From contig NZ_CP022163.1 in NCBI RefSeq assembly GCF_002305855.1, forward strand, positions 2,604,292 to 2,668,291: a stretch of 64,000 nt of DNA, given 5' to 3'. Position numbers and translations under genes: made by a program. The stretch's first letter is position 1, and each line of letters begins with the position of its first letter. Under the pieces are notes generated by a model. It saw nothing but the letters and a program-made list of their open reading frames with translations, was not told where the DNA came from and searched no databases. This DNA is from Melittangium boletus DSM 14713 (lineage in GTDB: Bacteria; Myxococcota; Myxococcia; Myxococcales; Myxococcaceae). Of this stretch, positions 27,192 through 36,822 are shown in pieces.

Positions 27192-27662
27192 ATGCGATTC
27201 ACTTCCTTCCTCGTCCCCTTCCTCCTCACCGCCTGGGTTCTCGATGCACCCAGTCCCATGGGCATTTCGGGCCCCCCTGGTCCTCCGGGCCCGCCCGGTC
27301 CTCCCGGACCGTCAGGCGCCACGCCGGCCCAGACCTACCTGTGCGTCGGCAATGCCAACAACGGCTCGGAGAACTTCGCCCTCCAGCACCGCGTCTATTT
27401 CATGTCGGATGGAAGCATGACGAGCACCTGCACCGTCCTCCTGTCCTCGAACGGAGTGATGGGCCTCAACCTGTTCCGGAAGGACCAGGACGGAGCGGCC
27501 CAGGGCAGATGCCTCGTGTATGCGAACATCGATGATGTTCGGGCCGCGGGGCGCTGGATGATGGAGATCCACCCGCAGCGGACGACTGGCACGGCCACCT
27601 ATTACAACTCCGCGAGTGCGCCGAACGGCCGAGCCTTTGCTCTGGTCTGTGGCGAAACCTAA
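27192..27662 (+). CDS. Collagen-like exported protein, paralog 2 (lipobox lost)
   Basis: A 156-residue paralog of the preceding gene. The signal sequence MRFTSFLVPFLLTAWVLDAP has no cysteine at the lipobox position, so it would be released or anchored differently. The collagen run is purer (GPPGPPGPPGPPGPSG). The C-terminal domain keeps the cysteine pattern (YLCVGN, TSTCTV, GRCLVY, LVCGET) and the shared PQRTTGTATYYN segment. The stop overlaps that of mug on the other strand. Confidence 0.8.
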   Translation: MRFTSFLVPFLLTAWVLDAPSPMGISGPPGPPGPPGPPGPSGATPAQTYLCVGNANNGSENFALQHRVYFMSDGSMTSTCTVLLSSNGVMGLNLFRKDQDGAAQGRCLVYANIDDVRAAGRWMMEIHPQRTTGTATYYNSASAPNGRAFALVCGET

Positions 27663-28234
27663 CCGTCCGACTCCGCCGCCAGGCGGAAGGCGCGGAACAA
27701 CCGCGCCAGGTCCTCCGGGCGGTAGTGTGCGTTGAGTCCACTCGGATTGGGGAGAACCCAGACACGCGCGCCCCCGAGCGGTTCGGGCTGAGGCCCCAGC
27801 ACCGCCCTGGGCTTCTGGAAGGCCGTGCGCCATGCGCCAATGCCGAGCACCGCGAGGTAGCGCGGCTGGTAGCGCCGCACCTTCGCCTCCAGTTGGCGTC
27901 CGCCCTCGGCGTACTCCGCGGCCGTCAGCGTGTCCGCCGACACCGAGGCCCGCTCCACCACGTTGGTGATGCCACAGCCCCGCGCGAGCAATTCCTCCTG
28001 CTCATAGGGCGTGAGCAGGCGTTCCGTGAAACCCGAGGCATACAGCGCCGGCCAGAAGCGGTTGCCCGGCCGGGCGAAATGGTGACGCACCACGGCCGAG
28101 TACACGCTCGGGTTGATGCCGCAGAAGAGCACCTTCAAGCCGGGCGCGATGACATCTGGCATCTTCGCGCCCACCGCGGCGAGCAGTTCCTCTTTCGTGG
28201 GCGGGGATCTGGGGTTCGACTTCGGGCGTCGCAC
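27659..28234 (-). CDS. mug: G/U mismatch-specific DNA glycosylase
   Basis: A 191-residue DNA repair enzyme of the Mug/TDG uracil-DNA glycosylase superfamily, which removes uracil or ethenocytosine opposite guanine. Key motifs are LFCGINPSVYSA (catalytic-water Asn in GINPS) and LPNPSGLNAHY (the wedge/intercalation loop). Length and motif spacing match the family; N-terminal residues are basic. It overlaps the end of the collagen-like gene by 4 bases in convergent orientation. Confidence 0.92.
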   Translation of the reverse strand: MRRPKSNPRSPPTKEELLAAVGAKMPDVIAPGLKVLFCGINPSVYSAVVRHHFARPGNRFWPALYASGFTERLLTPYEQEELLARGCGITNVVERASVSADTLTAAEYAEGGRQLEAKVRRYQPRYLAVLGIGAWRTAFQKPRAVLGPQPEPLGGARVWVLPNPSGLNAHYRPEDLARLFRAFRLAAESDG

Positions 28235-28277
28235 TCCACCACACTACCTCTCCCGTCCACCGGGCGCCACCGCCAGG

Positions 28278-29267
28278 CTACCCGCGCCGCGAGCGGCGCA
28301 GCAGGCCTCCGAGCCCCAGCAAGGCCAGCACTCCGAGCGACCCACCCGCGCTGGAGCACCCCACCTCGTGGGAGATGGTCTCGAAGGACGGTGGGACGGC
28401 GGAGCCAGTCTCCGGGAGGGAGGGAGTGGGCGACGTGGAATCCACGGGCGGGCCCTCCTCGGACGGAACACCCGCGTCGGGCTCGGGCGTCCCCGCGTCG
28501 GGCTCGGGCGTGCCAGCATCCGCGGGAGGAGTGGGCTCGACGGGCGTGGGCTCGACGGGCGTGGGCTCGACGGGCCGCACGTCCTCCCACTGCGTCGCCT
28601 GGGTGAAACCATCGTGGTACACGACGCCCACGGGCTGCACGGTGTCGCTGCGGTACAGGCCGAGCTTCAGGTAGATGCCGTCGTTCGGGTACATCGTGGC
28701 GTGCTTGAGCTTGGACAGCACGAGCTTGCCGTTGTGCCACAGCTCCACGAAGCCCGTGGACGCGCTCGAGGACCACTTCACGTGGAAGATGAAGTCCTGC
28801 CACTCCCCGCGCACCAGCTTCGTCTTCCACGGCGTGGTGGTGTTGGTGAGCGTGAGGCGGATCTCCTCGCCCTTGACGAAGAACTCCACGGGCGGTGAGC
28901 CACAGCAGCCCTCGTGGTGCCACTGGGTGAAGACCTGCCAGGTATTCACGCTCGGGAAGTCCGGCGCGAACATCACCTGCCAGCGGTAGTAATACTCCGA
29001 GCCCTCCTTCTCCTTGCTCAGGTAGACGAGCTCGTTGCGATTGCCGCTGGAGTTGATGGGGTTGTCCCCCTGGCGCACCGTGGCCTTGAGCGCGTAGCGG
29101 CCCTGGGTGACAGGGTTTTGAACCACCTGGAGCCGGTCCGCGCTCACCCGCTGGGTGCTCGAGTACTGCCCGATGCCACCGGTTTCGAAGTCCCCCCTCC
29201 ACACAACACCCGCCCACGACAGCCCTGGCAGCAGCACGGTGAGCAATGAAAGCAGGAGTCTTCTCAA
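28278..29267 (-). CDS. Polysaccharide-lyase-like protein with MYXO-CTERM sorting signal
   Basis: A 329-residue exported protein. Signal peptide MRRLLLSLLTVLLPGLSWA, then a jelly-roll-like domain (about 20-225) with RGDFETGGIGQYSS, NRNELVYLS, YYYRWQVMFAPDF, WHHEGCCGSPP and GFVELWHNGKLVL, resembling heparin-lyase-I/PL-type concanavalin folds. A Pro/Glu/Thr linker contains exact internal repeats (VEPTP three times, PEPDAGT). The end has the MYXO-CTERM tag: Cys-Ser, a hydrophobic helix (GVLALLGLGGLL) and RRSRRG, which in myxobacteria directs processing and surface anchoring. The substrate is unknown; a glycan-binding rather than lytic role is possible. Confidence 0.78.
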   Translation of the reverse strand: MRRLLLSLLTVLLPGLSWAGVVWRGDFETGGIGQYSSTQRVSADRLQVVQNPVTQGRYALKATVRQGDNPINSSGNRNELVYLSKEKEGSEYYYRWQVMFAPDFPSVNTWQVFTQWHHEGCCGSPPVEFFVKGEEIRLTLTNTTTPWKTKLVRGEWQDFIFHVKWSSSASTGFVELWHNGKLVLSKLKHATMYPNDGIYLKLGLYRSDTVQPVGVVYHDGFTQATQWEDVRPVEPTPVEPTPVEPTPPADAGTPEPDAGTPEPDAGVPSEEGPPVDSTSPTPSLPETGSAVPPSFETISHEVGCSSAGGSLGVLALLGLGGLLRRSRRG

Positions 29268-29538
29268 AGGCGCTCCATCGTGGAGGTTTGACCGCCAACG
29301 GCGAAGCGCACGCTCTCACGTTCATGTTTTATTTCAAGCGGCTGTCATTTCTTCTCCCTTGACAATAGAGCAGACAGACGAACAAGCGCCCGGGTTACCG
29401 GAAGACAACAAGACGAGGAAACCGACGCGGCGCGTCGCTCGCCAGGACGGTGAGCGCGGCTGACTGCCCCCCCGGGTGGTGTAAGGTGCTCCTCCCTGTC
29501 AGCGGACTCCCCGTCGGAGGGGGGGACGCAGGTGCCCC

Positions 29539-30564
29539 ATGCTCGTCTTGCGCGATGTCCAGAAGACCGACCTGCCCGGCCTGAAGCGGCTCGCCGCGGT
29601 GCTCAACACCGTCAACCTGCCCAACAACGAGGAAACGCTCGAGGCCATCATCGACAAGTCCGTGAAGAGCTTCTCGGACAAGGTGAAGAACCCCTTCGAG
29701 CGGGAGTACCTCTTCGTCCTCGAGGACGTGCGCAACGAGCTCATCATCGGCACGTCGATGATCATCGCGCAGCATGGCACCTACGAGGCGCCGCACATCT
29801 ACTACGACGTGTCCGAGCGCGAGCACTACTCGGCCAGCATCGGCCGGCACTTCCGGCACAAGGTGCTCTCCATCGGCTACAACTACGAGGGCCCCACGGA
29901 GATTGGCGGCCTCGTGGTGGACCCGCCCCACCGCGCCACCGCGGACAAGCCCGGCAAGCAGCTGTCCTACGCGCGCTTCCTCTTCATGGCCATGCACAAG
30001 CGGCTCTTCCGCCCGCGGGTGCTCGCCGAGCTGCTGCCGCCGCTCATGCCCGACGGGCGCAGCCTCTTGTGGGAGGCGTGCGGCAAGAAGTTCACCGGGC
30101 TGGACTACCAGGAGGCGGACCGCCTGAGCCGGCAGAACAAGGAGTTCATCAAGGAGCTCTTCCCGGCCTCGGACGTCTACGCGTCGCTCTTTCCCGAGCG
30201 CGTGCAGAAGGTGCTCGGCGAGGTGGGCCCCAACACCCAGGGCGTGCAGCGGATGCTCGAGCGCATCGGCTTCCGCTACGTGGAGCGCATCGATCCGTTC
30301 GACGGGGGCCCCCACTTCGAGGCCAACCTGGCCGACATCACGCTCGTGCGCCGCTACCGCTCGGTGAAGCTGGCCGCGGAGGACTTCGACATGGAGGGCG
30401 ATGACGTGCTCGTCGGCTACGAGCGCGATTCGGGCCGCAATCGCTTCCGCGCGGTGCGGACGACGGCGCGGCTGGACGACAAGACGGCCTACCTGCCCGC
30501 GCGCGCCAAGGAGATGCTGCAGGCCCCCGTGGGTGCCCGGCTGTCCGTCATCCCCTTCGACTAG
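29539..30564 (+). CDS. astA: Arginine N-succinyltransferase
   Basis: A 341-residue GNAT-fold enzyme transferring succinyl from succinyl-CoA to arginine, the first step of the AST pathway of arginine breakdown. Typical family sequence: MLVLRDVQKTDLPGLKRLA at the start, FVLEDVRNELIIGTSMI, EIGGLVVDPPHR, WEACGKKFTGLDYQEADRLS. Length agrees with AstA. No other ast genes are nearby. The 271-bp divergent gap to the MYXO-CTERM gene contains TAAGGT at 29482-29487, a candidate -10. Confidence 0.9.
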   Translation: MLVLRDVQKTDLPGLKRLAAVLNTVNLPNNEETLEAIIDKSVKSFSDKVKNPFEREYLFVLEDVRNELIIGTSMIIAQHGTYEAPHIYYDVSEREHYSASIGRHFRHKVLSIGYNYEGPTEIGGLVVDPPHRATADKPGKQLSYARFLFMAMHKRLFRPRVLAELLPPLMPDGRSLLWEACGKKFTGLDYQEADRLSRQNKEFIKELFPASDVYASLFPERVQKVLGEVGPNTQGVQRMLERIGFRYVERIDPFDGGPHFEANLADITLVRRYRSVKLAAEDFDMEGDDVLVGYERDSGRNRFRAVRTTARLDDKTAYLPARAKEMLQAPVGARLSVIPFD

Positions 30565-31646
30565 CGGGCGCGCACCACGCGGTGCTCGCCGCGCAGGAGC
30601 GCGAGCCAGCGCTCCCCGGCCTCCACCGCCGGAGCACCGGGCTCGGCCAGGGCGAGCGGCAGGTGCGTCCCCGGGAGGACCGGATCCAACGACGTCGGGT
30701 CGAGGTCCAACGTCCCCCCGCCCGCGAGCCCCACACGCACCCAGGCATGCGGACGGGCCGGGCCCGCGTCCACGGCGAGCAGTCCCTGCACCAACGCCAC
30801 GCGCTGGCCTCGCGCCGCCGCCCGGGCCGCGAAGCGCGCCGCGTGGGCCAGACACGCGCCGCCCTCGCCCTCGCCCGTGTCGCTCCAATCCGCCGCCCCC
30901 GGCGCCTTCTCCGCGAACGCCGCATGGACCTCCGCCGCGAGCGCCCGCGCCTCGTCCGCCCGCCAGTCCGTCACCCACGAGGGGCGCCGCACGACGGGCC
31001 ACGGGGGCGCGAAGCCCAGCGCTCCCCGGGTGCCCTCCACGGGAACGCCTTCCACGAAGAGGTCCGGCGGAGGCCTCAGCCGCGTCCCCGCGGCCACCCC
31101 GGTGAAGCGCGACTCGCCGACCTCCAGTCCCTGAAGCCGGCCCCGCGCGTCGTAGCGCGCCGTGAAGGGCTGACCGAGCATCGTGCCCTCCACGGCGCCG
31201 TCCCGGACGGCGGTGACACAATGAGGCCCCTCGCGTCCGGACAGCTCCTCGCGGCCCGTGACACATCCGGGAGCGGGCGGCCCCCGCCACAGCCACCACG
31301 ACTGGGGCACGCTCGCCCGGCCTTCCACGTGCCCGTCTGGCGTCAGCACCAGGGCCACTTCCCGGGTGCGCTGCCCCACATGCCCAGAGCGCGTGTGCAC
31401 GTGACGCGATGTATAGGTGAAGCGCCGGGCTCCGGGCGCGAAGGCCAGGGTGACGGTGCCCAGGGGAATGCCCTTCCAGGAGAAGACGAAGCGCGCCTCC
31501 TCGGAGACAGAAGGAGCGGAGGGGGCGCCAGCCCTCGCGGGCAGGGAGAGCAGGAGCGCGGAGAGCAGGGGGGCCTGGAGGCCCCGGAGAGCACGGTTGA
31601 GGAACCGGGCGACGATGCGAGGTACGGTGTGGCTTCGGTCTCCCAT
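30561..31646 (-). CDS. Transglutaminase-like domain exported protein
   Basis: About 361 residues with a hydrophobic signal segment ([19 protein letters not shown]). An N-terminal beta-rich half ([20 protein letters not shown]) is of the sort seen in DUF3108-like periplasmic proteins. The C-terminal half has the transglutaminase triad: Cys in [11 protein letters not shown], His in [10 protein letters not shown] and Asp in TLDLDPTS. It may crosslink or cleave isopeptide bonds in the envelope. Start codon is uncertain: ATG 31646 overlaps the divergent chemoreceptor ATG at 31645; a slightly downstream start is possible. The 3' end overlaps astA by 4 bases. Confidence 0.75.
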   Translation of the reverse strand: MGDRSHTVPRIVARFLNRALRGLQAPLLSALLLSLPARAGAPSAPSVSEEARFVFSWKGIPLGTVTLAFAPGARRFTYTSRHVHTRSGHVGQRTREVALVLTPDGHVEGRASVPQSWWLWRGPPAPGCVTGREELSGREGPHCVTAVRDGAVEGTMLGQPFTARYDARGRLQGLEVGESRFTGVAAGTRLRPPPDLFVEGVPVEGTRGALGFAPPWPVVRRPSWVTDWRADEARALAAEVHAAFAEKAPGAADWSDTGEGEGGACLAHAARFAARAAARGQRVALVQGLLAVDAGPARPHAWVRVGLAGGGTLDLDPTSLDPVLPGTHLPLALAEPGAPAVEAGERWLALLRGEHRVVRAR

Positions 31647-34600
31647 GGGCGCCAACAAGTACCTTCTCTCCTTCGTCATCGTCGCCTCGCTCGTGTTGTC
31701 CCTCGTGCTGGGCGGACTGCTCCACCTCGTCGCCGCGCAACCCCTGAATGGGGCCAGCTGGGGCGTGTTGTTGCTCGGCCCGCCCGGAGTGGTGTTCGGC
31801 ACAAGCTACCTGTTCTGGTTCCTCTGGGCGAGGGACCGCATCCGCGAGCGCGCCGGCCTGCTCGCGCGGCTCGCCGAGGGAGACCTGACCAACGGCGCCT
31901 ACTACAGCGGCACGCGCGAGCAACGCGAGGCGCACCGGCTGCTCTTCTCCCTGCGCCGCGCGCTCGGCCAGGTGCAGCGCGTGACGGGCAACGTGCGCCG
32001 CACCTGCCAGGAGGTGTCCGACGAGGTGCGGGTGCTGCTCGAGGCCGCGCACCGGCAGGGCGGCGCGGTGGAGCGCTCGCAGCAGTCCGTGGTGAGCATG
32101 GGCCACAGCCTGCAGGCCGCGGGCAAGCGCGTGGCGCAGTTGGAGACCTTCGCCCAGGAGACCAACGGCTCGCTCACGGACATGTCGGACCGGCTCGGAC
32201 AGGTGGCCGAGGCGCTGCTCGCGCTGGATGACTTCTCGCACCGCACCACGCAGCAGGTGCAGTCCATGAGCGAGCGGCTGCACCACATCGCCTCCTCGGG
32301 TGATGAGCTCGCGCGCTTCGCGAGCGAGGCCGAGGCCTTCGTGCAACTGGTGCTGACGGGCATCGACGCCGTGCGCCACCGCGCCTCGGAGACCAACCAG
32401 CTCGCCCACGCGGTGACGGCCACGGCCGAGCACGGCGCGGTGCTCGTCAACGACTGCGTGCAGGGCATGTACCGGGTGGAGGAGACGGTGCGCAAGACGG
32501 CGGAGCTGGTGGACTCGCTCGGCGTGCGCTCCACCCAGATTGGCCGCATCGTGGACGTCATCCAGGAGATCGCCGATCAGACGAACCTGCTCGCGCTCAA
32601 CGCCGCCATCATCGCGGCGCAAGCGGGTGAGCAGGGCCGGCCCTTCGGCGTGGTGGCGGACGAGATTCGCAGCCTCGCCGAGCGCACCGCGCGCTCCACG
32701 CGGGAGATCGCCACCATGGTGGGGGGCATCCGCCGCGAGGTGGGCACGGCCGTGTCGCTGGTGAAGGAGGGCCGCGAGCAGGCGGGCACGGGCGTGCAGT
32801 TGGGCGACCGGGCGGCGGAAGCGCTGCGGGAAATCCGCGCCATCACCCAGCGCACCTTCTCCGCGGTGGAGGCCACGGTGGCCGAGACGAAGCGGCTGGA
32901 GGCCCAGGGCTCCACGGTGGTGGAGGCGAGCCGCCGGGTGGCCCGGCGCGTGGACGACGTGACCCGGGCGGCCATCGAGCAGGCGGGCCACGGGCGGGAG
33001 CTGGTGCACCAGACGCTGCAGATGGCGAAGCTCGCGCAGGAGGCCTCGCAGAAGGCGGAGGGCCAGGCACGCACCGGACGGGACTTGTCGGGCGCGGTGG
33101 TGCGGCTGAGCACCGCCATCGAGGAGATCCGCGCGGCGCACGGCGTGCTCATGCGCGGGGACGCGGCCATTGGCGACGAAGTGGCCCAGGTGCGCCAGGA
33201 CGCGCTCCAGGTGCTGCGCATCGGCGACGGCTTGAGCCGCTCGGTGGAGCAGCTCGCGCTCGAGGCGCAGAGCCTCGACGGCGAGGTGTTCCGCTTCCGG
33301 CTACCGGCCCCGAACGCGGGAGGCACGCTGCGCGCGGGCATCCACCAGGCGGCCTTCATCCGGACCGTGACCGGGTTGGATCCCCTCTTCTCCATGGAGA
33401 ATCAAATCCTGGAGATGAGCTCGTGCGTCTTCTCCAGTCTGTTGCGGCTGGAGGATGGCGTGCTCGTGCCGGACCTGGCCGAGCGCTGGGAGGCGGACCC
33501 CTCCGCGCGCCGCTACCGCTTCCACCTGCGCTCGGGTGTCACCTTCCACGATGGCACGCCCCTCACGGCGCGCGACGTGAAGCGTCACTTCGAGCGGCTG
33601 TTGGACCCCGCGCTGAAATCGCCGGACCGGGGGCTGCTGGAGGACGTGGAGGGAGCCCGGGCGTACCTCGGAGGCCAGTCGCGCGAGGTGACGGGCATCG
33701 AGGCCGTGGACAACCTGACGCTGGAGATCCGGCTCGAGGAGCCCAAGGCCTTCTTCCTCCAGTTGATGGCCTTGCCGGGCACGGCGGTGGCGCGCTTCGA
33801 CGCGCGGGGGCAGCCCGTGGGCACCGGCCCCTTCCGGCTGGTGGACTTCGGCACGGAGCGCATCACGATGGAGCGCAACCCCAGCTACTGGCGCCGGGGC
33901 CAGCCGCTGTTGGATCGGCTCGAGTTCCACCTGATGGAATCGCGCGAGCAGAGCGTGACCGCGCTGCGCCAGGGCACGGTGGACATGGTGTCGCACCTGT
34001 TCATCCGGCAGGTGGAATCCCTGGAGCAGGACGGGCACCAGGTGGTCACCAGCACCACGCCCTCCACGGCGTTCCTCGGCTTCAACCTGCGCGAGGCTCC
34101 TTATAATGATGTGCGCGTGCGCAAGGCGATCCGCGCGGGCCTGGACGTCCAGTCGCTGGTGAACGGCTTCCACAAGGGCGCGCGCGTGGCGCGGACGCTG
34201 ACGCCCCCGGAGTTGCTGGACGAAGAGGGGTCGTCACCCGAGTTCCCGCTCGACATCGCCCAGGCGGAACGGCTGCTGCGCGAGGCCGGCGTGCGGACGC
34301 TCCCGCTCACGCTCTACCACCCCCAGGGCCGCGACACCTCGGCCGAGGACGCCCTGCTCTTCCGGCCCCTGGTGGAAGCACGGCTCGTGGAGTTGCGGCA
34401 CGTGGAGCTGCGCGCCGAGGACTACGCCGAGCGGCGCCGCGACGGGACGCTCGCCGCCTTCCGCGTGAGCTGGATCGCCGACTACCCGGACCCGGACAAC
34501 TTCCTCTACTTCCACCTGCACTCCAAGGCGCAGCTGCTCTACTCCCTGGGCTACCAGAACGCGGAGTTCGACCGGCTCACGGTGGAGGCGCGCGTCACCG

Positions 34601-34803
34601 TCGATCCGCAGAAGCGCAAGCGGCTCTACCGGCTCGCCGAGCGCATCGCCTTCGAGGACTGCCCCGTCGTCCCGCTCTTCCACAACCGCATGCACACGGC
34701 GGCCAACGCCCAGGTGCAGGGCCTGCGGCTGCAACAGACGCCCCCCCAGGTGCGCTTCGAGCACCTGTGGATGGACACGCCCGAGCCGCCCGCCGGGCGC
34801 TGA
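31645..34803 (+). CDS. Methyl-accepting chemotaxis protein fused to an oligopeptide-binding (SBP_bac_5) domain
   Basis: A 1052-residue fusion. Residues about 7-30 and 40-62 are two transmembrane helices with a short loop. A long coiled-coil MCP signalling region (about 75-540) has its hairpin tip at [14 protein letters not shown], but the next residues are [20 protein letters not shown], with Ile where Glu is usual. From about 550 to the end is a complete dipeptide/nickel-type solute-binding domain: [83 protein letters not shown]. With both helices before the signalling region, the binding domain is predicted to be cytoplasmic, where such domains normally do not occur. It carries no signal peptide of its own. 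Confidence 0.9.
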   Translation: MGANKYLLSFVIVASLVLSLVLGGLLHLVAAQPLNGASWGVLLLGPPGVVFGTSYLFWFLWARDRIRERAGLLARLAEGDLTNGAYYSGTREQREAHRLLFSLRRALGQVQRVTGNVRRTCQEVSDEVRVLLEAAHRQGGAVERSQQSVVSMGHSLQAAGKRVAQLETFAQETNGSLTDMSDRLGQVAEALLALDDFSHRTTQQVQSMSERLHHIASSGDELARFASEAEAFVQLVLTGIDAVRHRASETNQLAHAVTATAEHGAVLVNDCVQGMYRVEETVRKTAELVDSLGVRSTQIGRIVDVIQEIADQTNLLALNAAIIAAQAGEQGRPFGVVADEIRSLAERTARSTREIATMVGGIRREVGTAVSLVKEGREQAGTGVQLGDRAAEALREIRAITQRTFSAVEATVAETKRLEAQGSTVVEASRRVARRVDDVTRAAIEQAGHGRELVHQTLQMAKLAQEASQKAEGQARTGRDLSGAVVRLSTAIEEIRAAHGVLMRGDAAIGDEVAQVRQDALQVLRIGDGLSRSVEQLALEAQSLDGEVFRFRLPAPNAGGTLRAGIHQAAFIRTVTGLDPLFSMENQILEMSSCVFSSLLRLEDGVLVPDLAERWEADPSARRYRFHLRSGVTFHDGTPLTARDVKRHFERLLDPALKSPDRGLLEDVEGARAYLGGQSREVTGIEAVDNLTLEIRLEEPKAFFLQLMALPGTAVARFDARGQPVGTGPFRLVDFGTERITMERNPSYWRRGQPLLDRLEFHLMESREQSVTALRQGTVDMVSHLFIRQVESLEQDGHQVVTSTTPSTAFLGFNLREAPYNDVRVRKAIRAGLDVQSLVNGFHKGARVARTLTPPELLDEEGSSPEFPLDIAQAERLLREAGVRTLPLTLYHPQGRDTSAEDALLFRPLVEARLVELRHVELRAEDYAERRRDGTLAAFRVSWIADYPDPDNFLYFHLHSKAQLLYSLGYQNAEFDRLTVEARVTVDPQKRKRLYRLAERIAFEDCPVVPLFHNRMHTAANAQVQGLRLQQTPPQVRFEHLWMDTPEPPAGR

Positions 34804-34822
34804 CGGCGACAGACGCCCGGGG

Positions 34823-35437
34823 CTACGTGGCGGGAGTCCCGCGCTTGATGAGCGCGCGGATCGCCACCAGCCCCAGGGCAATGCACACCAGGAGGACGGA
34901 GGCCCGCTGGTAGCGGTGCATCAACGACTCGAGCCGATCCAGGTTGCCGCCCACCGTCACCCCGAGCGCGAGCACCAGGGCCGTGTGCGCCATGGCCGAC
35001 AGCGTCCCGAAGAACAGCGCGTTGATGCGGGGCATGTGCGCCGCGCCCGCCGCCACGAAGATGAGCCCGCGGATGCCCGGCAGGAAGCGGTTGATCATCA
35101 GCAGCCAGGGGCCCCGCTGACGCATCCGCGCCTGCAACGCCTCCAGCCGCGCATGGGTGATGCCGAAGAAGGGCTTGCCGGGATGCCGCTCGAAGCGGTC
35201 CCCCAGCCAATGCCCCACCTGGTAGTTGATGAAGGCCCCGAGCACGCTGCCCGCCACCACCACGCCGAACATCAGCGGCCAGGGATGGTCGCCGCGCACC
35301 GCGAACACGCCCCCCAGCAGGGTGATGGTGTCTCCCGGAAACGGCGGCACCACGTACTCCAGCGCCGCCGCCACGAAGAACACCGCCAGACCCCACAGTC
35401 CCAGCTGCGCGATGAACTGGTCCAGGAACTCCACCAT
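34823..35437 (-). CDS. DedA family membrane protein
   Basis: A 204-residue integral membrane protein of the DedA/VTT (SNARE-associated) family, which acts in lipid-carrier or phospholipid flipping. Family features: FFVAAALEYVVPPFPGDT near the start (charged re-entrant loop), a Gly-rich helix, RFLPGIRGLIFVAAGAAHM, and several hydrophobic segments. It lies 15 bp after rlmN on the same strand and is probably the last gene of the sigma/anti-sigma/rlmN/dedA operon. Confidence 0.9.
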   Translation of the reverse strand: MVEFLDQFIAQLGLWGLAVFFVAAALEYVVPPFPGDTITLLGGVFAVRGDHPWPLMFGVVVAGSVLGAFINYQVGHWLGDRFERHPGKPFFGITHARLEALQARMRQRGPWLLMINRFLPGIRGLIFVAAGAAHMPRINALFFGTLSAMAHTALVLALGVTVGGNLDRLESLMHRYQRASVLLVCIALGLVAIRALIKRGTPAT

Positions 35438-35452
35438 CGAGGGGTCTCCGGG

Positions 35453-36526
35453 CTAGTGGGGGCCGAGGGTCGCGGGCGGCGGGAGGACCACGCCACCGTA
35501 TTGGGAGGCCTCCAGCGTGCCACACGCCGCGCCAATCTCCTTGCCACCCGAGTAGCGCCGGGCGATGGGCGCCCCCAGGATTTGCAGATGGTCGCGGAAC
35601 GCCTTGAGCTCCTCGGCCGAGGGAGGCAGGTACTTGCCCGTGGGGTCCGTCACGTCGATGAGGTCCACCTTGATGGGGATGCCCTCGAAGAGCCGCTGGA
35701 GCGCCACCGCGTCCTCGCGCCCCGTGTTGAAGCCGCTGATGGCCACGTAGGCGAGCATCGCCCGCTCGCGCCGCACCGTGGCGTACTCGCGGATGGCGTC
35801 CACCAGCTCCGGCAGCGGGTGCGCCTTCTCGATGGGCAACACCTGGAGGCGCTTTTCCGGAATGGCGCTCGTCACCGAGAAGGCCAGCCGGTAGGGGTGC
35901 CCCTCGCTCGTGTAGCGCCGGATGGCGGGCACCAGGCCCGCGGTGGAGAAGGTGATGGAGGGGCCCGCGATGGCGAAGCCCGCCGGGTGGGAGAGGATCC
36001 GCGCGGCGCGCAGCGTCTCGTTGTAGTTGAGCAGGGGCTCGCCCATGCCCATGAACACCACGCCCCGGACGGGCCGGTCCGCCTCGGCGCGGATCTGCAG
36101 CACCTGATCCAATATCTCCCAGGTGCGCAGGTTGCGCTGGAAGCCGAGCTTGCCCGTCATGCAGAAGTCGCACGCGAGCGCGCAGCCCACCTGGCTGGAG
36201 ATGCACACCACGTACTTGTGGTCGAAGATGGGGATGCGGACGGCCTCCACCCGACCACCCAGCGGCGAGGCGAAGAGGTACTTCACGAAGCCGTCCTCCG
36301 CCTGGCGCCGCTCCACCACCTGCAGCCGGCTCATCTCGGCGTTCTGGCGCAGGAAGTCCGCGACGCGCTTGGGCACCTGGGGCGCCTGGCAGACCTCCTC
36401 CACGGTGGAGGCCCCATGGGCGAACACGGCGGCGAAGACCTTGCGCACCGCCACGGGCGAGGGGGCGACAGGCGCCAGGGCTTCCTGGAGTTCGGGCAGC
36501 GACAGCGTCTTGAGATGGAATTTCAC
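35453..36526 (-). CDS. rlmN: 23S rRNA (adenine-2503-C2)-methyltransferase
   Basis: A 357-residue radical SAM methyltransferase that methylates A2503 of 23S rRNA and A37 of some tRNAs. Motifs: CALACDFCMTGKLGFQRN (CxxxCxxC cluster), GVVFMGMGEPLLNYNE, and the C-terminal catalytic Cys in GAACGTLE. The GTG start at 36526 overlaps the anti-sigma stop (GTGA), which settles the start and implies translational coupling. It is slightly diverged from canonical RlmN, so a Cfr-like specificity cannot be excluded from sequence reading alone. Confidence 0.9.
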   Translation of the reverse strand: MKFHLKTLSLPELQEALAPVAPSPVAVRKVFAAVFAHGASTVEEVCQAPQVPKRVADFLRQNAEMSRLQVVERRQAEDGFVKYLFASPLGGRVEAVRIPIFDHKYVVCISSQVGCALACDFCMTGKLGFQRNLRTWEILDQVLQIRAEADRPVRGVVFMGMGEPLLNYNETLRAARILSHPAGFAIAGPSITFSTAGLVPAIRRYTSEGHPYRLAFSVTSAIPEKRLQVLPIEKAHPLPELVDAIREYATVRRERAMLAYVAISGFNTGREDAVALQRLFEGIPIKVDLIDVTDPTGKYLPPSAEELKAFRDHLQILGAPIARRYSGGKEIGAACGTLEASQYGGVVLPPPATLGPH

Positions 36527-36792
36527 GAGGCGGATTTGATGCGCGAGCGCAGGTACTCGGTGAGCTTCGCGGAGACTTCCTTGGGCATCTTCTCGGCGAG
36601 CGCCTTGCGGCACAACTCCGGCGTCGCCCGGTAGGTGCGAAGGAAGTCCACGCAGGGAGTACAGCCCGCCAGATGTTCTCGCAGGTGCTGCCGCTCCTCG
36701 GGCGACATCTCCCCGTCGAGCAGGTTCTGCAGCAGGTTGATGGCGTCTTTACACGTGTACATCCGAACCTCGGCCGTGGCCTTCTCCGTCAT
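36523..36792 (-). CDS. Anti-sigma factor, zinc-finger (zf-HC2) type
   Basis: An 89-residue protein with the ZAS zinc motif HLAGCTPC (HxxxCxxC) within LDGEMSPEERQHLREHLAG. It has no membrane helix, so it is a soluble ChrR/RsrA-like anti-sigma that may respond to redox through its cysteines. It lies 30 bp after the ECF sigma gene. An alternative start at 36762 (MYTCKDAINLL) matches the family N-terminus better. The stop overlaps the rlmN start. Confidence 0.85.
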   Translation of the reverse strand: MTEKATAEVRMYTCKDAINLLQNLLDGEMSPEERQHLREHLAGCTPCVDFLRTYRATPELCRKALAEKMPKEVSAKLTEYLRSRIKSAS

Positions 36793-36822
36793 TCACGAAG
36801 ATGCCCCGCCCCCTGATGGGTT

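Noticed and set aside
29395..33141. Very long minus-strand open frame (about 1250 codons)
   Set aside because: It lies opposite astA and the chemoreceptor; composition is His/Arg/Gly/Ala-rich with no motif, as expected from an antisense frame in high-GC DNA.
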